From contig PNNB01000001.1 of the NCBI GenBank assembly GCA_013823985.1, positions 192,739 through 256,738 of the forward strand: 64,000 nt of DNA, given 5' to 3'. Positions 20,226 to 29,998 of the stretch are shown here, piece after piece (the first letter of the stretch is position 1; the number at the start of each line of letters is the position of its first letter). A program made the position numbers and the translations under genes. The notes under the pieces were generated by a model that was not told the origin of the DNA, made no database searches, and worked only from the letters and a program-made list of their open reading frames with translations. The stretch is from Sphingopyxis sp. (GTDB lineage: Bacteria; Pseudomonadota; Alphaproteobacteria; Sphingomonadales; Sphingomonadaceae).

Positions 20226-21808
20226 GCGATGCTGTGCCGCAAAACGAACCGGAAGAGGGCATTAAACCGGAACCCATACCTGCCGATGCTGAAGAGGAAG
20301 TCTCCCTCGCCCCCGCTGATTTTGCGGAACAATGGAATCGCCCGCTCGGGTTTCTTGCGGCGATTTGGGGCGCTCTGCTCCTGCTGTTCTGGCGGGACAC
20401 AGCAGACATGGTGGCCATTTGGTGGAACAGCTCCACCTTCAACCATTGCCTTTTGATTGTGCCGATACTCGGTTGGCTGGTCCTGCAACGTAAGGAACTG
20501 CTCTTCCAGTTGAAGCCGGAACCTTGGACCCCGGCTTTGCTTTATGGTGCTGTAGGCGCGGGCGGTTGGCTGATCGGCGATGCAGCAGGGTTGGCAGTCG
20601 CCCGACAATTGGGCCTGATAATGATGCTTCAGGGCAGCGTTGCTGCGGTGCTGGGTGCGAATATTGCTAGGGGTCTGTTCTTCCCGCTTTTCTATATGTT
20701 TTTTCTGGTGCCTATTGGCGAAGAGGCAGTGCCAATACTGCAAACGCTGACTGCGAAAATGTGCATGATACTGCTCGGCTGGACCGGAATCCCTGCGCAT
20801 ATCGACGGGATATTCATCACAACGCCGACCGGATATTTTCGTGTGGCCGAAGCATGTTCCGGCGTCAAATTTCTGATCGCAATGGTCGCCTATGGTGTCC
20901 TCGTCGCCAATTTGTGTTTCAACCAATGGCCCCGGCGCATCGCTTTTCTTGCGGCATGTGTCGTCGTTCCGATCTTGGCCAACGGCCTTCGTGCCTTTGG
21001 TACCATCTACATCGCCCATCACAGCAGCAACGAGTTCGCATCCAGTTTTGACCATGTCTTTTATGGGTGGATTTTTTTCGGCATCGTCATCGGACTGGTT
21101 ATGGCCGCAGGTTGGCCCTTTTTTGATCGAAAGGCGGACGCACCCGCTTTTGATCCGGCAGAGCTTCAGGCAAAGGTCGGGCGGTCAACGACCTTGCTGC
21201 GCGCCTCGATCGCAATTCTGCTGATTGCCGCAATTCCCTTCGGATGGTCGACCTATAGTGCAACCAAATCTTCCCCGACACCGGATCGGATAACCCTGCC
21301 GCAGGTGGAGGGTTGGGATATCGTTCCCTATGCACCGACGGTCCACTGGACGCCGCGCTTCGTGGGTGGCAGCCACTATTTGTCGGGGCGGTACCGGAAC
21401 GATGCGGGGCAAGAAGCAGATCTGTTTGTCGTCGTCTACGACCGGCAAAGCGAAGGGCGGGAATTGGTAGGCTTTGGCCAAGGCGCGATTGATCCGGATG
21501 GTTTCTGGTCATGGACGGCAAATATGCCCGCGCCCCCTAATGGGAAGGCGGAGCGAATAAAGACGCAAGGTGCAGCGCGCGAAGTGGTCAGCTTTTATCG
21601 TGTAAACGGCGTGACCAGTGGTTCGGCCCCACGCATCAAACTAGCGACATTGCAAGCGCGCCTCTTGGCGGGGGATCAGCAAGCGGTCGCAATCCTGGTG
21701 TCGGCGGAACAGATTGGAAATCAGTCGCCCCGGCCGGCCATCGATGCCTTTGTCAAATCCTTGGGTGATATCGATAAAATGGCTGACCGCTTCGCCGGAT
21801 TGCGATAG
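20222..21808 (+). CDS. xrtA: Exosortase A fused to a C-terminal EpsI domain
   Basis: Exosortase A is a membrane transpeptidase-like protease that processes PEP-CTERM sorting signals at the inner membrane. The 528 residues divide into an acidic cytoplasmic N-terminus (about 40 residues), about eight membrane helices (about 42-310), and a soluble periplasmic EpsI/DUF3485 domain (about 325-528, starting TPDRITLPQVEGWDIV). The catalytic Cys212 lies in EACSGVKF, Arg257 in NGLRAFG and His278 in FDHVFYGW, matching the Cys/Arg/His triad of the family (TIGR03109). No protein with a PEP-CTERM tail is encoded in this window, so its substrates are elsewhere on the genome. Confidence 0.95.
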   Translation: MSDAVPQNEPEEGIKPEPIPADAEEEVSLAPADFAEQWNRPLGFLAAIWGALLLLFWRDTADMVAIWWNSSTFNHCLLIVPILGWLVLQRKELLFQLKPEPWTPALLYGAVGAGGWLIGDAAGLAVARQLGLIMMLQGSVAAVLGANIARGLFFPLFYMFFLVPIGEEAVPILQTLTAKMCMILLGWTGIPAHIDGIFITTPTGYFRVAEACSGVKFLIAMVAYGVLVANLCFNQWPRRIAFLAACVVVPILANGLRAFGTIYIAHHSSNEFASSFDHVFYGWIFFGIVIGLVMAAGWPFFDRKADAPAFDPAELQAKVGRSTTLLRASIAILLIAAIPFGWSTYSATKSSPTPDRITLPQVEGWDIVPYAPTVHWTPRFVGGSHYLSGRYRNDAGQEADLFVVVYDRQSEGRELVGFGQGAIDPDGFWSWTANMPAPPNGKAERIKTQGAAREVVSFYRVNGVTSGSAPRIKLATLQARLLAGDQQAVAILVSAEQIGNQSPRPAIDAFVKSLGDIDKMADRFAGLR

Positions 21809-21819
21809 GGACCGCCCCC

Positions 21820-23712
21820 ATGTGTGGCATTGCTGGTATTTTCCATATCGAGACGGCCAAGCCGGTGGACCCCGATCGGGTAAAACGGATGACAGATGCC
21901 ATCGCGCATCGGGGCCCTGATGGTTCGGGTGTGTGGACTGCACCGGGGGTTGGGCTAGGCCACAGGCGATTGTCGATCATCGATCTTGAGGGCGGAGCGC
22001 AACCGATGCATTCCGATGATGGTGCCCTGACTCTGACCTTCAACGGGGAAATTTATAACTTCCGGGAATTGCGGAAAGAATTGGAAGCTGCCGGTTATAG
22101 CTTTGCTACCCAAAGCGACAGCGAAGTCATCCTGCACGGTTGGCGCCACTGGGGGCCAGCATGTGTTTCGCATTTCCACGGCATGTTTGTCTTTGCGATC
22201 TACGATACGCGTACCAGACAACTCTTCCTAGCCCGAGATCGTCTCGGGGTAAAACCGCTCTTTTATGCTGCCATTCCTGATGGTAGCATTTTGTTCGGTT
22301 CGGAACTCAAAGCGCTAATCGCGCATCCCGCATTGCGCCGCGAAGTCGATCTTTCTGCGGTCGATGACTATCTCGCCTTCGGGTACGTGCCTGACCATAG
22401 CTGCATCATGCGAGGCGTCAAAAAGCTCCCAGCTGGGCATTATTTGCTGCTGCAACTCGGCAATCCTGCTCCATCGCCTATACAATATTGGGATCTGGAC
22501 TTTAGCAAGCGGACGCGCGGCAGTCAGGGTGAACTATCCGAAGAATTGCTCCGCCTGATGCGGCAGGGCGTGACCTCGCGTATGGTCGCGGACGTACCGC
22601 TGGGGGCATTTCTGTCCGGCGGTGTCGATAGTAGCAGCGTCGTTGCACTTATGGCGGAAGCATCGCGCCAACCCATCAAGACATGCTCCATCGGCTTCGA
22701 TGTCGGGGCGCTTGATGAAAGCGAATATGCCGAAACAATCGCCCGCCGCTTTGCAACCGACCACCGCAGCCGCAAGGTTGCCGCCGATGATTTCGGCCTG
22801 ATCGACACACTCGCCCACCATTTTGACGAACCCTTTGCGGATGCATCCGCCCTGCCGACATACCGGGTCTGTGAACTGGCGCGCGAACAGGTAACCGTTG
22901 CCTTGTCGGGGGATGGGGCTGACGAGGCGCTGGCGGGTTATCGGCGGCATGTGTTCCACCACAAGGAAGAGCAGTTGCGCGGTCTATTGCCGCAAAATGT
23001 ACGTGGGCCGCTGTTCGGCACTCTGGGCAAATTTTACCCGAAAGCGGATTGGGCACCACGCCCGTTGCGCGCGAAGACAACGCTGCTGTCGTTGGCGCGC
23101 ACCGGGCCCGAAGGTTATACCGATGCCGTGAGCCTGACAAATGCGGACCAACGCCACCAACTCTATTCGCAGCGTATGCGTGGGGCGTTGAATGGTTATC
23201 GCGGCGAAACGCATATGGAAAATCTGATGGCCAACGCGCCAGCGCGGAGCGGTCTCGATCAAGCCCAATATGCCGATATGAAGATGTGGCTGCCTGGCGA
23301 TATCCTGACCAAGGTGGACCGCACGAGCATGGCCGTGGGCCTGGAAGCTCGGGAGCCTTTGCTGGATCACCGGCTGCTGGAATTTGCCGCAAGCCTGCCA
23401 GAGCGCATGCGTGTCCGTGGCGGGCAAGGCAAATGGCTGATGAAAAAAACGATGGAAGGACACCTTCCAAACGACATTCTCTACCGGCCAAAAATGGGTT
23501 TCGTGACGCCGATTGACCAATGGTTCCGTGGGGCGTTGGCGAATGAAGCCCGTGCGCTTTCGTCAAACCGCATTTTTTCGCAAATGGACCTGTTTGACGC
23601 CAGAATGGTCGCCAAAGCTGCGGAAGATCACATTGCCGGGCGCGTCAATAACGGGCGCCTGCTGTGGCAACTGGTTATGCTGGAAAAGTCGTTGTCGGGG
23701 CTTTTTGGCTGA
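21820..23712 (+). CDS. XrtA-system amidotransferase (asparagine synthase-like)
   Basis: This 630-residue class II glutamine amidotransferase is fused to an asparagine-synthetase domain. The N-terminus is MCGIAGIF with Cys2 as nucleophile, then HRGPDGSG and FNGEIYNF. The synthetase domain has the PP-loop AFLSGGVDSSSV near residue 265 and the region YADMKMWLPGDILTKVDR. It belongs to TIGR03108 rather than biosynthetic AsnB and probably amidates a uronic acid or other carboxyl of the exopolysaccharide. It is the last gene of the cluster. It converges on truA with 28 bases between them. Confidence 0.93.
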   Translation: MCGIAGIFHIETAKPVDPDRVKRMTDAIAHRGPDGSGVWTAPGVGLGHRRLSIIDLEGGAQPMHSDDGALTLTFNGEIYNFRELRKELEAAGYSFATQSDSEVILHGWRHWGPACVSHFHGMFVFAIYDTRTRQLFLARDRLGVKPLFYAAIPDGSILFGSELKALIAHPALRREVDLSAVDDYLAFGYVPDHSCIMRGVKKLPAGHYLLLQLGNPAPSPIQYWDLDFSKRTRGSQGELSEELLRLMRQGVTSRMVADVPLGAFLSGGVDSSSVVALMAEASRQPIKTCSIGFDVGALDESEYAETIARRFATDHRSRKVAADDFGLIDTLAHHFDEPFADASALPTYRVCELAREQVTVALSGDGADEALAGYRRHVFHHKEEQLRGLLPQNVRGPLFGTLGKFYPKADWAPRPLRAKTTLLSLARTGPEGYTDAVSLTNADQRHQLYSQRMRGALNGYRGETHMENLMANAPARSGLDQAQYADMKMWLPGDILTKVDRTSMAVGLEAREPLLDHRLLEFAASLPERMRVRGGQGKWLMKKTMEGHLPNDILYRPKMGFVTPIDQWFRGALANEARALSSNRIFSQMDLFDARMVAKAAEDHIAGRVNNGRLLWQLVMLEKSLSGLFG

Positions 23713-23740
23713 CGGAACATGCGGGCCTGTCAAAGGCCAT

Positions 23741-24481
23741 TTACGGATATCGCGCCTCTACAAAATACAGACCCTCTGGCGGAGCATTTTCTGCAAGCGC
23801 CGACCGTTTTCGCGCGGCGAGGGCGGCTTGCAAGTCCTTTGCGGTCCAACGACCCAACCCAACAGCCGCGAGGCATCCGACCATCGAGCGGACTTGGTGG
23901 TGCAGGAACGACAGGGCAGCGGCTTCGACAATTATATGGTCGCCTTCGCGCCGCACATTCAAACGGTCGAGGGTTTTGAGCGGGCTGGCGGATTGGCAGG
24001 CCGTGGAACGAAAGGTTGTGAAATCATGCTGGCCCACAAGCAACTGGGCCGCTTCGTGCATGGCAACCGCATCCATCTCTGGCCCAATCCGCCAGACACG
24101 GCCCTTTTCTAAAGTGAGCGGCGCGCGGCGGTTGAGAATCCGGTATTCGTAGGCGCGGCCGATGCAGGTGTATCGGGCATGCCATTCCGGGTCGACTTCC
24201 TCACAGGCCAATATTGCGATGGGATGAGGACGCAGATGTGCGTTGATCGCGCCCATCAGGCGAAAGGACGGCAGCGGTTTTTGAATATCGACATGCGCCC
24301 GCATGCCAAGCGCATGCACGCCCGCATCCGTTCGGCCTGCACTATAAACAAGCGTTTTCTCGCCAGTGGTCTTGAAGATGGCCTCCTCAATCGCACCTTG
24401 CACCGAAGGACCATGGTCCTGCCACTGCCACCCCATATAGGGACCGCCGTCAAATTCGATGGTGAGGGCAAAACGCGTCAT
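23741..24481 (-). CDS. truA: tRNA pseudouridine(38-40) synthase TruA
   Basis: TruA isomerises uridines 38-40 in the tRNA anticodon stem-loop. The 246-residue protein starts [12 protein letters not shown] and carries the catalytic Asp52 in [10 protein letters not shown]. The C-terminal [11 protein letters not shown] is the second signature. The ATG at 24481 overlaps the fmt stop (ATGA), so the genes are coupled; a longer frame to 24592 would add 37 residues of fmt antiphase sequence and is rejected. It lies third-last in the minus-strand fmt-truA pair that converges with the amidotransferase gene. Confidence 0.96.
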   Translation of the reverse strand: MTRFALTIEFDGGPYMGWQWQDHGPSVQGAIEEAIFKTTGEKTLVYSAGRTDAGVHALGMRAHVDIQKPLPSFRLMGAINAHLRPHPIAILACEEVDPEWHARYTCIGRAYEYRILNRRAPLTLEKGRVWRIGPEMDAVAMHEAAQLLVGQHDFTTFRSTACQSASPLKTLDRLNVRREGDHIIVEAAALSFLHHQVRSMVGCLAAVGLGRWTAKDLQAALAARKRSALAENAPPEGLYFVEARYP

Positions 24482-25386
24482 GCGATGATCGTGCCTTGTG
24501 CAATCGGCTTGCCACGCAGCAGATCGACGGTTGGCATCGCAGGCTTCCCGGCCCGTTGGACCAAATTCGGACGGATTGAACCGGCCCCGCATGCTATGGT
24601 GAGCGCATTATCCAAGACTTCCCCGGGATTAGCCGTTGTTGCGGAACCGACATGTGCTTCCAATATGCGATAGCGCTCACCTTCAAATTCGAACCAAGCG
24701 CCTGGTGCCGGGTTGAACGCACGGATTTGCCGTTCGACTGTTTCGGCGGGCTGAGAAAAGTCAATGCGCGTTTCGGCCTTGTCGATCTTGGCGGCATAGG
24801 TGATGCCTTCGCCGGATTGTGGGACTGCGGGATGCGCTGCCATGTCCTGCAAGACAACAACCATTAGTTCCGCCCCCAGTTCGGCGAGCTCAGCCGTCAA
24901 CTCTCCTGTCGTTTTGGATCCGATCTCGATTTCCGTCGTTGCGCGAACCGGACCTGTATCAAGGCCAGTCTCCATTTGCATGACCATGACGCCGGTGGTT
25001 CGGTCTCCCGCCAAAATAGCCCGCTGCACCGGGGCAGCGCCCCGCCAGCGCGGGAGCAGGGAGCCATGCACATTGAGGCATCCGAATTTTGGCGCATCCA
25101 ATATGGCTTGTGGCAAAATCAGGCCATAGGCCGCGACGATAGCTGCATCGAGACCAAGCGCCGAAAATTCCGCCTGAGCCTCAACGCTGCGCAGCGAAAG
25201 GGGGCTTCGCACCGGCAGGCCCAGTTCCTCGGCGCGCGTCTGAACGGCCGACGGTGTCAGCTTCTTGCCGCGATTGGCAGGGCGCGGGGGCTGGGTGTAC
25301 ACGGCGACAACCTCATGCCCCGCAGCGACAAGGGCATCGAGGCTTGGAACCGCAAAATCGGGTGTTCCCATAAAGGCAAGGCGCAT
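24478..25386 (-). CDS. fmt: Methionyl-tRNA formyltransferase
   Basis: Fmt formylates initiator Met-tRNA using 10-formyltetrahydrofolate. The 302-residue protein begins [17 protein letters not shown]. It shows the formyl-binding motif [15 protein letters not shown] with the catalytic Asn and His, then the OB-fold C-terminal domain ([19 protein letters not shown]). I start it at the ATG at 25386 with AGGAAAAGTC upstream; the longer frame to 25518 overlaps recR. It is divergent from recR with 42 bases between starts and lies near def, the deformylase that later removes the same formyl group. Confidence 0.97.
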   Translation of the reverse strand: MRLAFMGTPDFAVPSLDALVAAGHEVVAVYTQPPRPANRGKKLTPSAVQTRAEELGLPVRSPLSLRSVEAQAEFSALGLDAAIVAAYGLILPQAILDAPKFGCLNVHGSLLPRWRGAAPVQRAILAGDRTTGVMVMQMETGLDTGPVRATTEIEIGSKTTGELTAELAELGAELMVVVLQDMAAHPAVPQSGEGITYAAKIDKAETRIDFSQPAETVERQIRAFNPAPGAWFEFEGERYRILEAHVGSATTANPGEVLDNALTIACGAGSIRPNLVQRAGKPAMPTVDLLRGKPIAQGTIIA

Positions 25387-25428
25387 CGTGACTTTTCCTT
25401 TGTTTGAAAGCCCCCTAAGACGTGGTGC

Positions 25429-26025
25429 ATGGCATCGCAAGAAATAGACGCACTGGCACAGGCCCTGTCCAAATTGCCGGGTCTTGGTCCCCGTTCGGCG
25501 CGGCGTGTCGTTCTGCATCTCATGAAGAAGCGCGAAACTGTGTTGCGTCCGCTTCTGCGCGCTTTGGAACAGGTCGAACAGCGACTGGTCGTCTGTGATG
25601 TTTGCGGGAATATCGACACCGGAAACCCGTGCGGGATATGCGTAGACCCGCGCCGGGACACGCGGTCGATCTGCGTCGTCGAGGATGTGCCGGATCTGTG
25701 GGCGCTCGACCGGTCACGGCTATTCCCCGGTAAATATCACATTCTTGGCGGACGTCTTTCGGCTTTGGATGGGGTCCGGCCTGAGGATCTGAATATAGAT
25801 GGGCTGATATCCCGCGTTGCCGCGGGCGGCGTGGATGAAGTGGTTCTGGCGATGAACGCCACATTGGAAGGGCAAACGACCGCGCATTATCTGGCGGAAC
25901 GGCTGGAAGAATATCCGATAAGGCTGACGCAATTGGCGCATGGCGTGCCGGTCGGCGGGGAACTGGATTATCTTGATGACGGCACGCTGGCGCAAGCGCT
26001 GCGTGCGCGACGTCCGGTGGGATGA
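25429..26025 (+). CDS. recR: Recombination mediator RecR
   Basis: RecR loads RecA on gapped DNA together with RecF and RecO. The 198 residues contain the helix-hairpin-helix ([14 protein letters not shown]), a four-cysteine zinc finger (Cys56, Cys59, Cys68, Cys71) and the Toprim domain ([16 protein letters not shown]). The C-terminus has [22 protein letters not shown] sequence, the usual Walker-B-like end. Length and order of elements are normal. The gene is in line with def 45 bases downstream. Its promoter must lie within the 42 bases shared with the divergent fmt. Confidence 0.97.
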   Translation: MASQEIDALAQALSKLPGLGPRSARRVVLHLMKKRETVLRPLLRALEQVEQRLVVCDVCGNIDTGNPCGICVDPRRDTRSICVVEDVPDLWALDRSRLFPGKYHILGGRLSALDGVRPEDLNIDGLISRVAAGGVDEVVLAMNATLEGQTTAHYLAERLEEYPIRLTQLAHGVPVGGELDYLDDGTLAQALRARRPVG

Positions 26026-26070
26026 CAAGAGGTCGTTGATTTCCCCCGCGGCCATGCCTATCTGCGACCC

Positions 26071-26625
26071 ATGGCCATATTACCAATTCTTGAAGTGCCC
26101 GATCCGCGGCTGAAAACCATATCCACGCCCGTGGAAAATTTTGATGCGGACTTGAAAAAGCTTGTCGATGACATGTTTGAAACCATGTACGCCGCGCCGG
26201 GCATTGGTCTGGCGGCTATTCAGGTCGGGGTGCCCAAGCGCCTGCTGGTTATCGATCTGCAAGATGAAGGACCCGACGGCGAAAGCGTCCGGAACCCCCG
26301 CATCTTTGTGAATCCCGAGATACTTGATCCGTCCGAAGAGCTATCCGCCTATAATGAAGGCTGCTTGTCGGTGCCCGATCAATATGCCGAAGTGGAACGC
26401 CCAGCCAAAATCCGTGCGCGCTGGCAAGATCTGGATGGCAAAGTGCACGAAGAGACGATGGACGATTTGATGGCCACATGTCTGCAGCACGAGATGGACC
26501 ATCTCGAGGGGATATTATTCATCGACCACCTCTCGCGTCTGAAACGTCAGATGGTGCTGAAGAAAATCGAAAAGGCCCGCAAAATGGGTGGCGGCCACGT
26601 TCATAACGAACACTGCAACCACTAA
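26071..26625 (+). CDS. def: Peptide deformylase
   Basis: This Fe2+-dependent enzyme removes the N-formyl group from nascent proteins. In 184 residues the three motifs are intact: GIGLAAIQVG at 44-53, EGCLS at 96-100 with the metal ligand Cys98, and HEMDH at 140-144 with two His ligands and the catalytic Glu. The C-terminal tail is basic then His-rich (GGGHVHNEHCNH), which may bind metal but is not part of the fold. It follows recR and converges with the LpoA-like gene. Confidence 0.97.
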   Translation: MAILPILEVPDPRLKTISTPVENFDADLKKLVDDMFETMYAAPGIGLAAIQVGVPKRLLVIDLQDEGPDGESVRNPRIFVNPEILDPSEELSAYNEGCLSVPDQYAEVERPAKIRARWQDLDGKVHEETMDDLMATCLQHEMDHLEGILFIDHLSRLKRQMVLKKIEKARKMGGGHVHNEHCNH

Positions 26626-26642
26626 AGTCCTTCGCGTTCAGC

Positions 26643-27812
26643 CTATTTTGCAAAGGCTGTCGGTGCTGGATCGATCGTGACGAACTTGCCCGCCTGAATT
26701 TCCTGTACCTCCAGCATGCGCTCGGTCAGGCCGTTCGCCATGAAGCGAAACGCGCCATCAACGCCGATAAATCCTTGCGGGTCCGTCAACTGCGAAACAG
26801 GAAAGGCGGTGCCGGGCCGCCAATTGCGCGCAACACGCGCCATCAGCAGGATGGAATCATAGCCAAGGCTGGACAAGCGAAGTGGCGCGCGTCCGAAACG
26901 GGTGCGGTATTTGGCGGCATATTGGTTGTAGAGAGTGTCCGAAACGCTGGCGAACCATGCGCCATACATCGTGCTGTTGCTGGCAAGAGAACCATCTATA
27001 TTCCATAGATCCGTCCCCAAAACCTTCGCATTGCGAAGGCCGTTGCGGCGAAGCGCGGGAATGGTGACCAAGGCCGCGCGGCCGCTATCGGCAACCAGGA
27101 CGACATCCATTGCGCCACGTGCAGACAGCCTTTTCGTTGCTGCATCTACAGATGCCGCGCCACCTTCAACTTCTTCGACACCCACCAAAGTGCCGCCGGC
27201 GGCGCGGACGGATTGTGTCAGTGTCGCATAAGCGCGCTGCCCATAGGTGCTTTTGGGGACAAGTGCGCCGAACCGTGAAAAGCCCTTCATCCGCGCATAG
27301 CGAACCGCGCGGTCTATCGACTGGTTGGGCAGATGGCCAAGCAGGAAAACATTGCGTCCGGCGACACCAATATCGTTGGAGAAGCTGAGTATCGGGATGT
27401 TCTTGGGACGCGCGATATTGGCGACTTCCAACACTTGATCACCGCGCAAGGGACCGAGGATTACCTTGTTCCCGTCTGCAACGGCGCGATTGGTCGCGGC
27501 CGTAACGCCCAAATTGGTATCATATGTCGTAAGCTGGATATTGGTGGATTTGGTATCGGTCAGCGCTAACGCGGTCGCATTGGCAAGCGAAAGACCCACA
27601 TCTCCATCGGGACCTGTCAGGGGCAGCAGAAGCGCGACGCGGTGCATTCCGTCGAGCGGGTCCGGCGAAACCATCGGCGGCGGCCCTTCGCCGCCACGCG
27701 GTATAGCGGTGCATGCGGCCAGAAGCACCAGCATGGCCAGCGCCAAAATCCGTTTTAGTCCGCTCGCTATGGCTTGCGGCTGCGCGCCGGTTGCTGCAAT
27801 GGTTGCGCTCAT
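26643..27812 (-). CDS. LpoA/LppC-like lipoprotein, penicillin-binding protein activator
   Basis: This 389-residue outer-membrane lipoprotein has the lipobox LLAAC at Cys34. The mature part has a type I periplasmic-binding-protein fold: VALLLPLTGPDGDVGLSL, VILGPLRGDQVLEVANIAR and ILSFSNDIGVAGRNVFLLGH. It matches the penicillin-binding protein activator family that includes E. coli LpoA, which stimulates PBP1A in peptidoglycan synthesis. It lacks the N-terminal TPR domain of enteric LpoA, as expected in alphaproteobacteria. As in E. coli it is divergent from rsmI, with yraN following. About 30 bases separate the two starts. Confidence 0.88.
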   Translation of the reverse strand: MSATIAATGAQPQAIASGLKRILALAMLVLLAACTAIPRGGEGPPPMVSPDPLDGMHRVALLLPLTGPDGDVGLSLANATALALTDTKSTNIQLTTYDTNLGVTAATNRAVADGNKVILGPLRGDQVLEVANIARPKNIPILSFSNDIGVAGRNVFLLGHLPNQSIDRAVRYARMKGFSRFGALVPKSTYGQRAYATLTQSVRAAGGTLVGVEEVEGGAASVDAATKRLSARGAMDVVLVADSGRAALVTIPALRRNGLRNAKVLGTDLWNIDGSLASNSTMYGAWFASVSDTLYNQYAAKYRTRFGRAPLRLSSLGYDSILLMARVARNWRPGTAFPVSQLTDPQGFIGVDGAFRFMANGLTERMLEVQEIQAGKFVTIDPAPTAFAK

Positions 27813-27845
27813 GATTGGGTCCTCAGCGAATAGCTTGTATTTTTG

Positions 27846-28679
27846 ATGTCGTTCGAGTCGGGCTTATATGTCGTTGCGACCCCCATCGGCAACCTTGCAG
27901 ATATGTCACAACGGGCGATTGCTGTTCTTAATGCGGCAGAAATCGTTGCGGTAGAGGACAGCCGGGTCACTGGTAAATTGTTGCATCATCTTGGTCTCAA
28001 GAAGAAAATGCGCCGCTATAATGACCATAGCAGCTCAAACGATCGGGACAGCCTGATTGCAGCCGCCCGTGATAGCGTCGTCGCGCTTGTATCGGATGCT
28101 GGCACGCCGCTCATTTCCGATCCGGGATATAAGCTTGTCCGTGCAGCGCGTGAAGCCGGTGTGCCGGTTTACACCATACCCGGCGCGAGCGCCGTGGTTG
28201 CGGCGCTGTCTATTTGCGGACTGCCTACGGATCGTTTCCTGTTTTCCGGTTTTTTGCCCAACAAGGCAAAGGCGCGTGCCGAAGCGCTTCTGGAACTGGC
28301 GTCTATTAAAGCGACGCTTGTTTTCTACGAAAGCGGCCCCCGACTTGCCGTGTCGCTCGAAACAATATCGGAAATCTATGGCGACCGTGAAGTTGCGGTT
28401 GCCCGTGAATTGACCAAGAAATTCGAGGAAGTTGTCACCGGAACCGCAGCCGAGCTTGCGGCCCGTTACGCTGCCCAGGAACCGAAGGGTGAAATTGTCT
28501 TGATTATCGGCCCGCCGACAGAGGAGATGGCTGCCGCCGATGCAGGTGACGTGGACGCAGCTTTGCGCGAGGCACTCCTAAGCATGTCCGCTGCGAAAGC
28601 GGCTGGCGCTATTGCCAAGAAATTCGGACTTGAGCGAGCCGCGCTTTACACCCGCGCGACGGAGATCAAGGGCCAATGA
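27846..28679 (+). CDS. rsmI: 16S rRNA (cytidine-1402-2'-O)-methyltransferase RsmI
   Basis: RsmI methylates the ribose of C1402 in the ribosomal decoding centre. The 277 residues start with SGLYVVATPIGNLADMSQRA and continue to EDSRVTGKLL, the SAM-binding SDAGTPLISDPG, and the tail motif FYESGPRLAVSLE. I chose ATG at 27846 over the TTG one codon before. The stop overlaps the yraN start as ATGA. The rsmI-yraN order beside an LpoA gene is conserved from enterics to alphaproteobacteria. Confidence 0.96.
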   Translation: MSFESGLYVVATPIGNLADMSQRAIAVLNAAEIVAVEDSRVTGKLLHHLGLKKKMRRYNDHSSSNDRDSLIAAARDSVVALVSDAGTPLISDPGYKLVRAAREAGVPVYTIPGASAVVAALSICGLPTDRFLFSGFLPNKAKARAEALLELASIKATLVFYESGPRLAVSLETISEIYGDREVAVARELTKKFEEVVTGTAAELAARYAAQEPKGEIVLIIGPPTEEMAAADAGDVDAALREALLSMSAAKAAGAIAKKFGLERAALYTRATEIKGQ

Positions 28680-29026
28680 ACCGTGCCGTCGCGGAAAAGC
28701 GGGGACGCCGGGGCGAAGCAGCGGCGGCATGGTTCCTGCGGTTTCGGGGATGGCGAATTGTCGGCGAGCGCGTGAAGACACCGCGTGGTGAGGTCGACCT
28801 GATCGCACGTAGAGGCAAAACCGTAGCCTTTGTTGAGGTCAAAATGCGCAGCAAAGCGGGTGATCTGGCCACCGCGATCGATGCTTATCGACTACGCCGC
28901 GTTGCTGCTGCCGCTGAAATCCTCTTGCCCAAATATGGCAAGGATACTGAAAATATGCAGATTGATGTAATATTGGTTGCACCTTGGCAGTGGCCACACC
29001 ATCTGCAGAACGTCTGGCACGGATAG
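28676..29026 (+). CDS. YraN/UPF0102 family endonuclease-like protein
   Basis: This 116-residue protein belongs to the UPF0102 group of the Holliday-junction-resolvase / restriction endonuclease-like fold. The expected motif is present: GRRGEAAAAWFLRFRGWRIV, then EVDLIARRGKTVAFVEVK, where Glu, Asp and ExK match a nuclease active site. Activity in the family is not well established. It is coupled to rsmI by ATGA overlap and followed by gshB after 11 bases. Confidence 0.93.
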   Translation: MNRAVAEKRGRRGEAAAAWFLRFRGWRIVGERVKTPRGEVDLIARRGKTVAFVEVKMRSKAGDLATAIDAYRLRRVAAAAEILLPKYGKDTENMQIDVILVAPWQWPHHLQNVWHG

Positions 29027-29037
29027 GGACCCACAGA

Positions 29038-29994
29038 ATGACAATCAAAGTCGCAGTCCAGATGGACCCGATGGACGGCATCAATATCCACGGCGATTCC
29101 AGCTTTGCGCTGATGCTCTCTGCACAAGCACGGGGATATGAAATTTGGCATTATGATGTCGGCACCTTGACATTGGATGCAGCCGACCGGCTCACGGCAT
29201 GGGCGCATCCGGTATATGACGTACAGCGGGTTGAAGGCGCGCATTACCGTTTCGGTGAAGGGCGGCGCATTGATTTGGGGTCTGATATTGATGTCGTCTT
29301 GATGCGGCAGGACCCGCCGTTCCACGTAGGTTATATCACGGCAACGCACCTCCTCGAACGGATCGAGGGTGAGACTCTGGTGGTCAATAATCCCGCAAGC
29401 GTGCGCAATGCGCCTGAAAAGGTGATGGTGCTCGATTATCGCCGCTTCATGCCACCGACCTTGATTACGCGTTCGACCGAAGAAATACGGGCATTCCAGA
29501 AAGAACATGGTGCGGTGGTCATCAAGCCGTTGCACGGCAATGGCGGAAAGGCGATTTTCCGGGTCCCGCCCGAAGGCGATAATCTGGGGGCGTTGCTGGA
29601 AGTGTTTAACGGCACCTGGCCCGAACCGCATATGGTGCAGCCTTTCCTGCCCGACGTCGCCAAGGGCGACAAACGGATCGTGTTAATCGACGGCGTAGTC
29701 GCCGGCGCGATTAACCGGAGGCCGGGCGAGGGCGAGTTTCGATCCAATCTTGCTGTCGGGGGCAGTGCCGAAGCGACCGAACTGACGCCCCGCGAACAGG
29801 AAATCTGCGCCGCCATGGGGCCACGATTGAAGGAACTGGGCCTTATATTTGTCGGCATTGATGTGATTGGCGGCGAATGGCTGACCGAAATCAACGTCAC
29901 ATCACCCACCGGAATTGTCGCTATAGACCGCTTTAACGGTACAGATTCAGCCGGGATGATCTGGGATGCGGTAAAGGCCCGATTGGGACGCTGA
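29038..29994 (+). CDS. gshB: Glutathione synthetase
   Basis: This ATP-grasp ligase joins gamma-glutamylcysteine and glycine. The 318-residue protein begins MTIKVAVQMDPMDGINIHGD, with DVVLMRQDPPFHVGYI, VIKPLHGNGGKAIF for ATP binding and the C-terminal EINVTSPTGI. The ATG at 29038 gives the family length; the frame extends upstream to 28984 inside yraN but that sequence is not conserved. It is part of the rsmI-yraN-gshB-dedA run on the plus strand. Confidence 0.97.
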   Translation: MTIKVAVQMDPMDGINIHGDSSFALMLSAQARGYEIWHYDVGTLTLDAADRLTAWAHPVYDVQRVEGAHYRFGEGRRIDLGSDIDVVLMRQDPPFHVGYITATHLLERIEGETLVVNNPASVRNAPEKVMVLDYRRFMPPTLITRSTEEIRAFQKEHGAVVIKPLHGNGGKAIFRVPPEGDNLGALLEVFNGTWPEPHMVQPFLPDVAKGDKRIVLIDGVVAGAINRRPGEGEFRSNLAVGGSAEATELTPREQEICAAMGPRLKELGLIFVGIDVIGGEWLTEINVTSPTGIVAIDRFNGTDSAGMIWDAVKARLGR

Positions 29995-29998
29995 AGAC

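Noticed and set aside
11014..23712. Search for a PEP-CTERM sorting signal within the XrtA region
   Set aside because: No protein in the window ends with a PEP motif, hydrophobic helix and basic tail.
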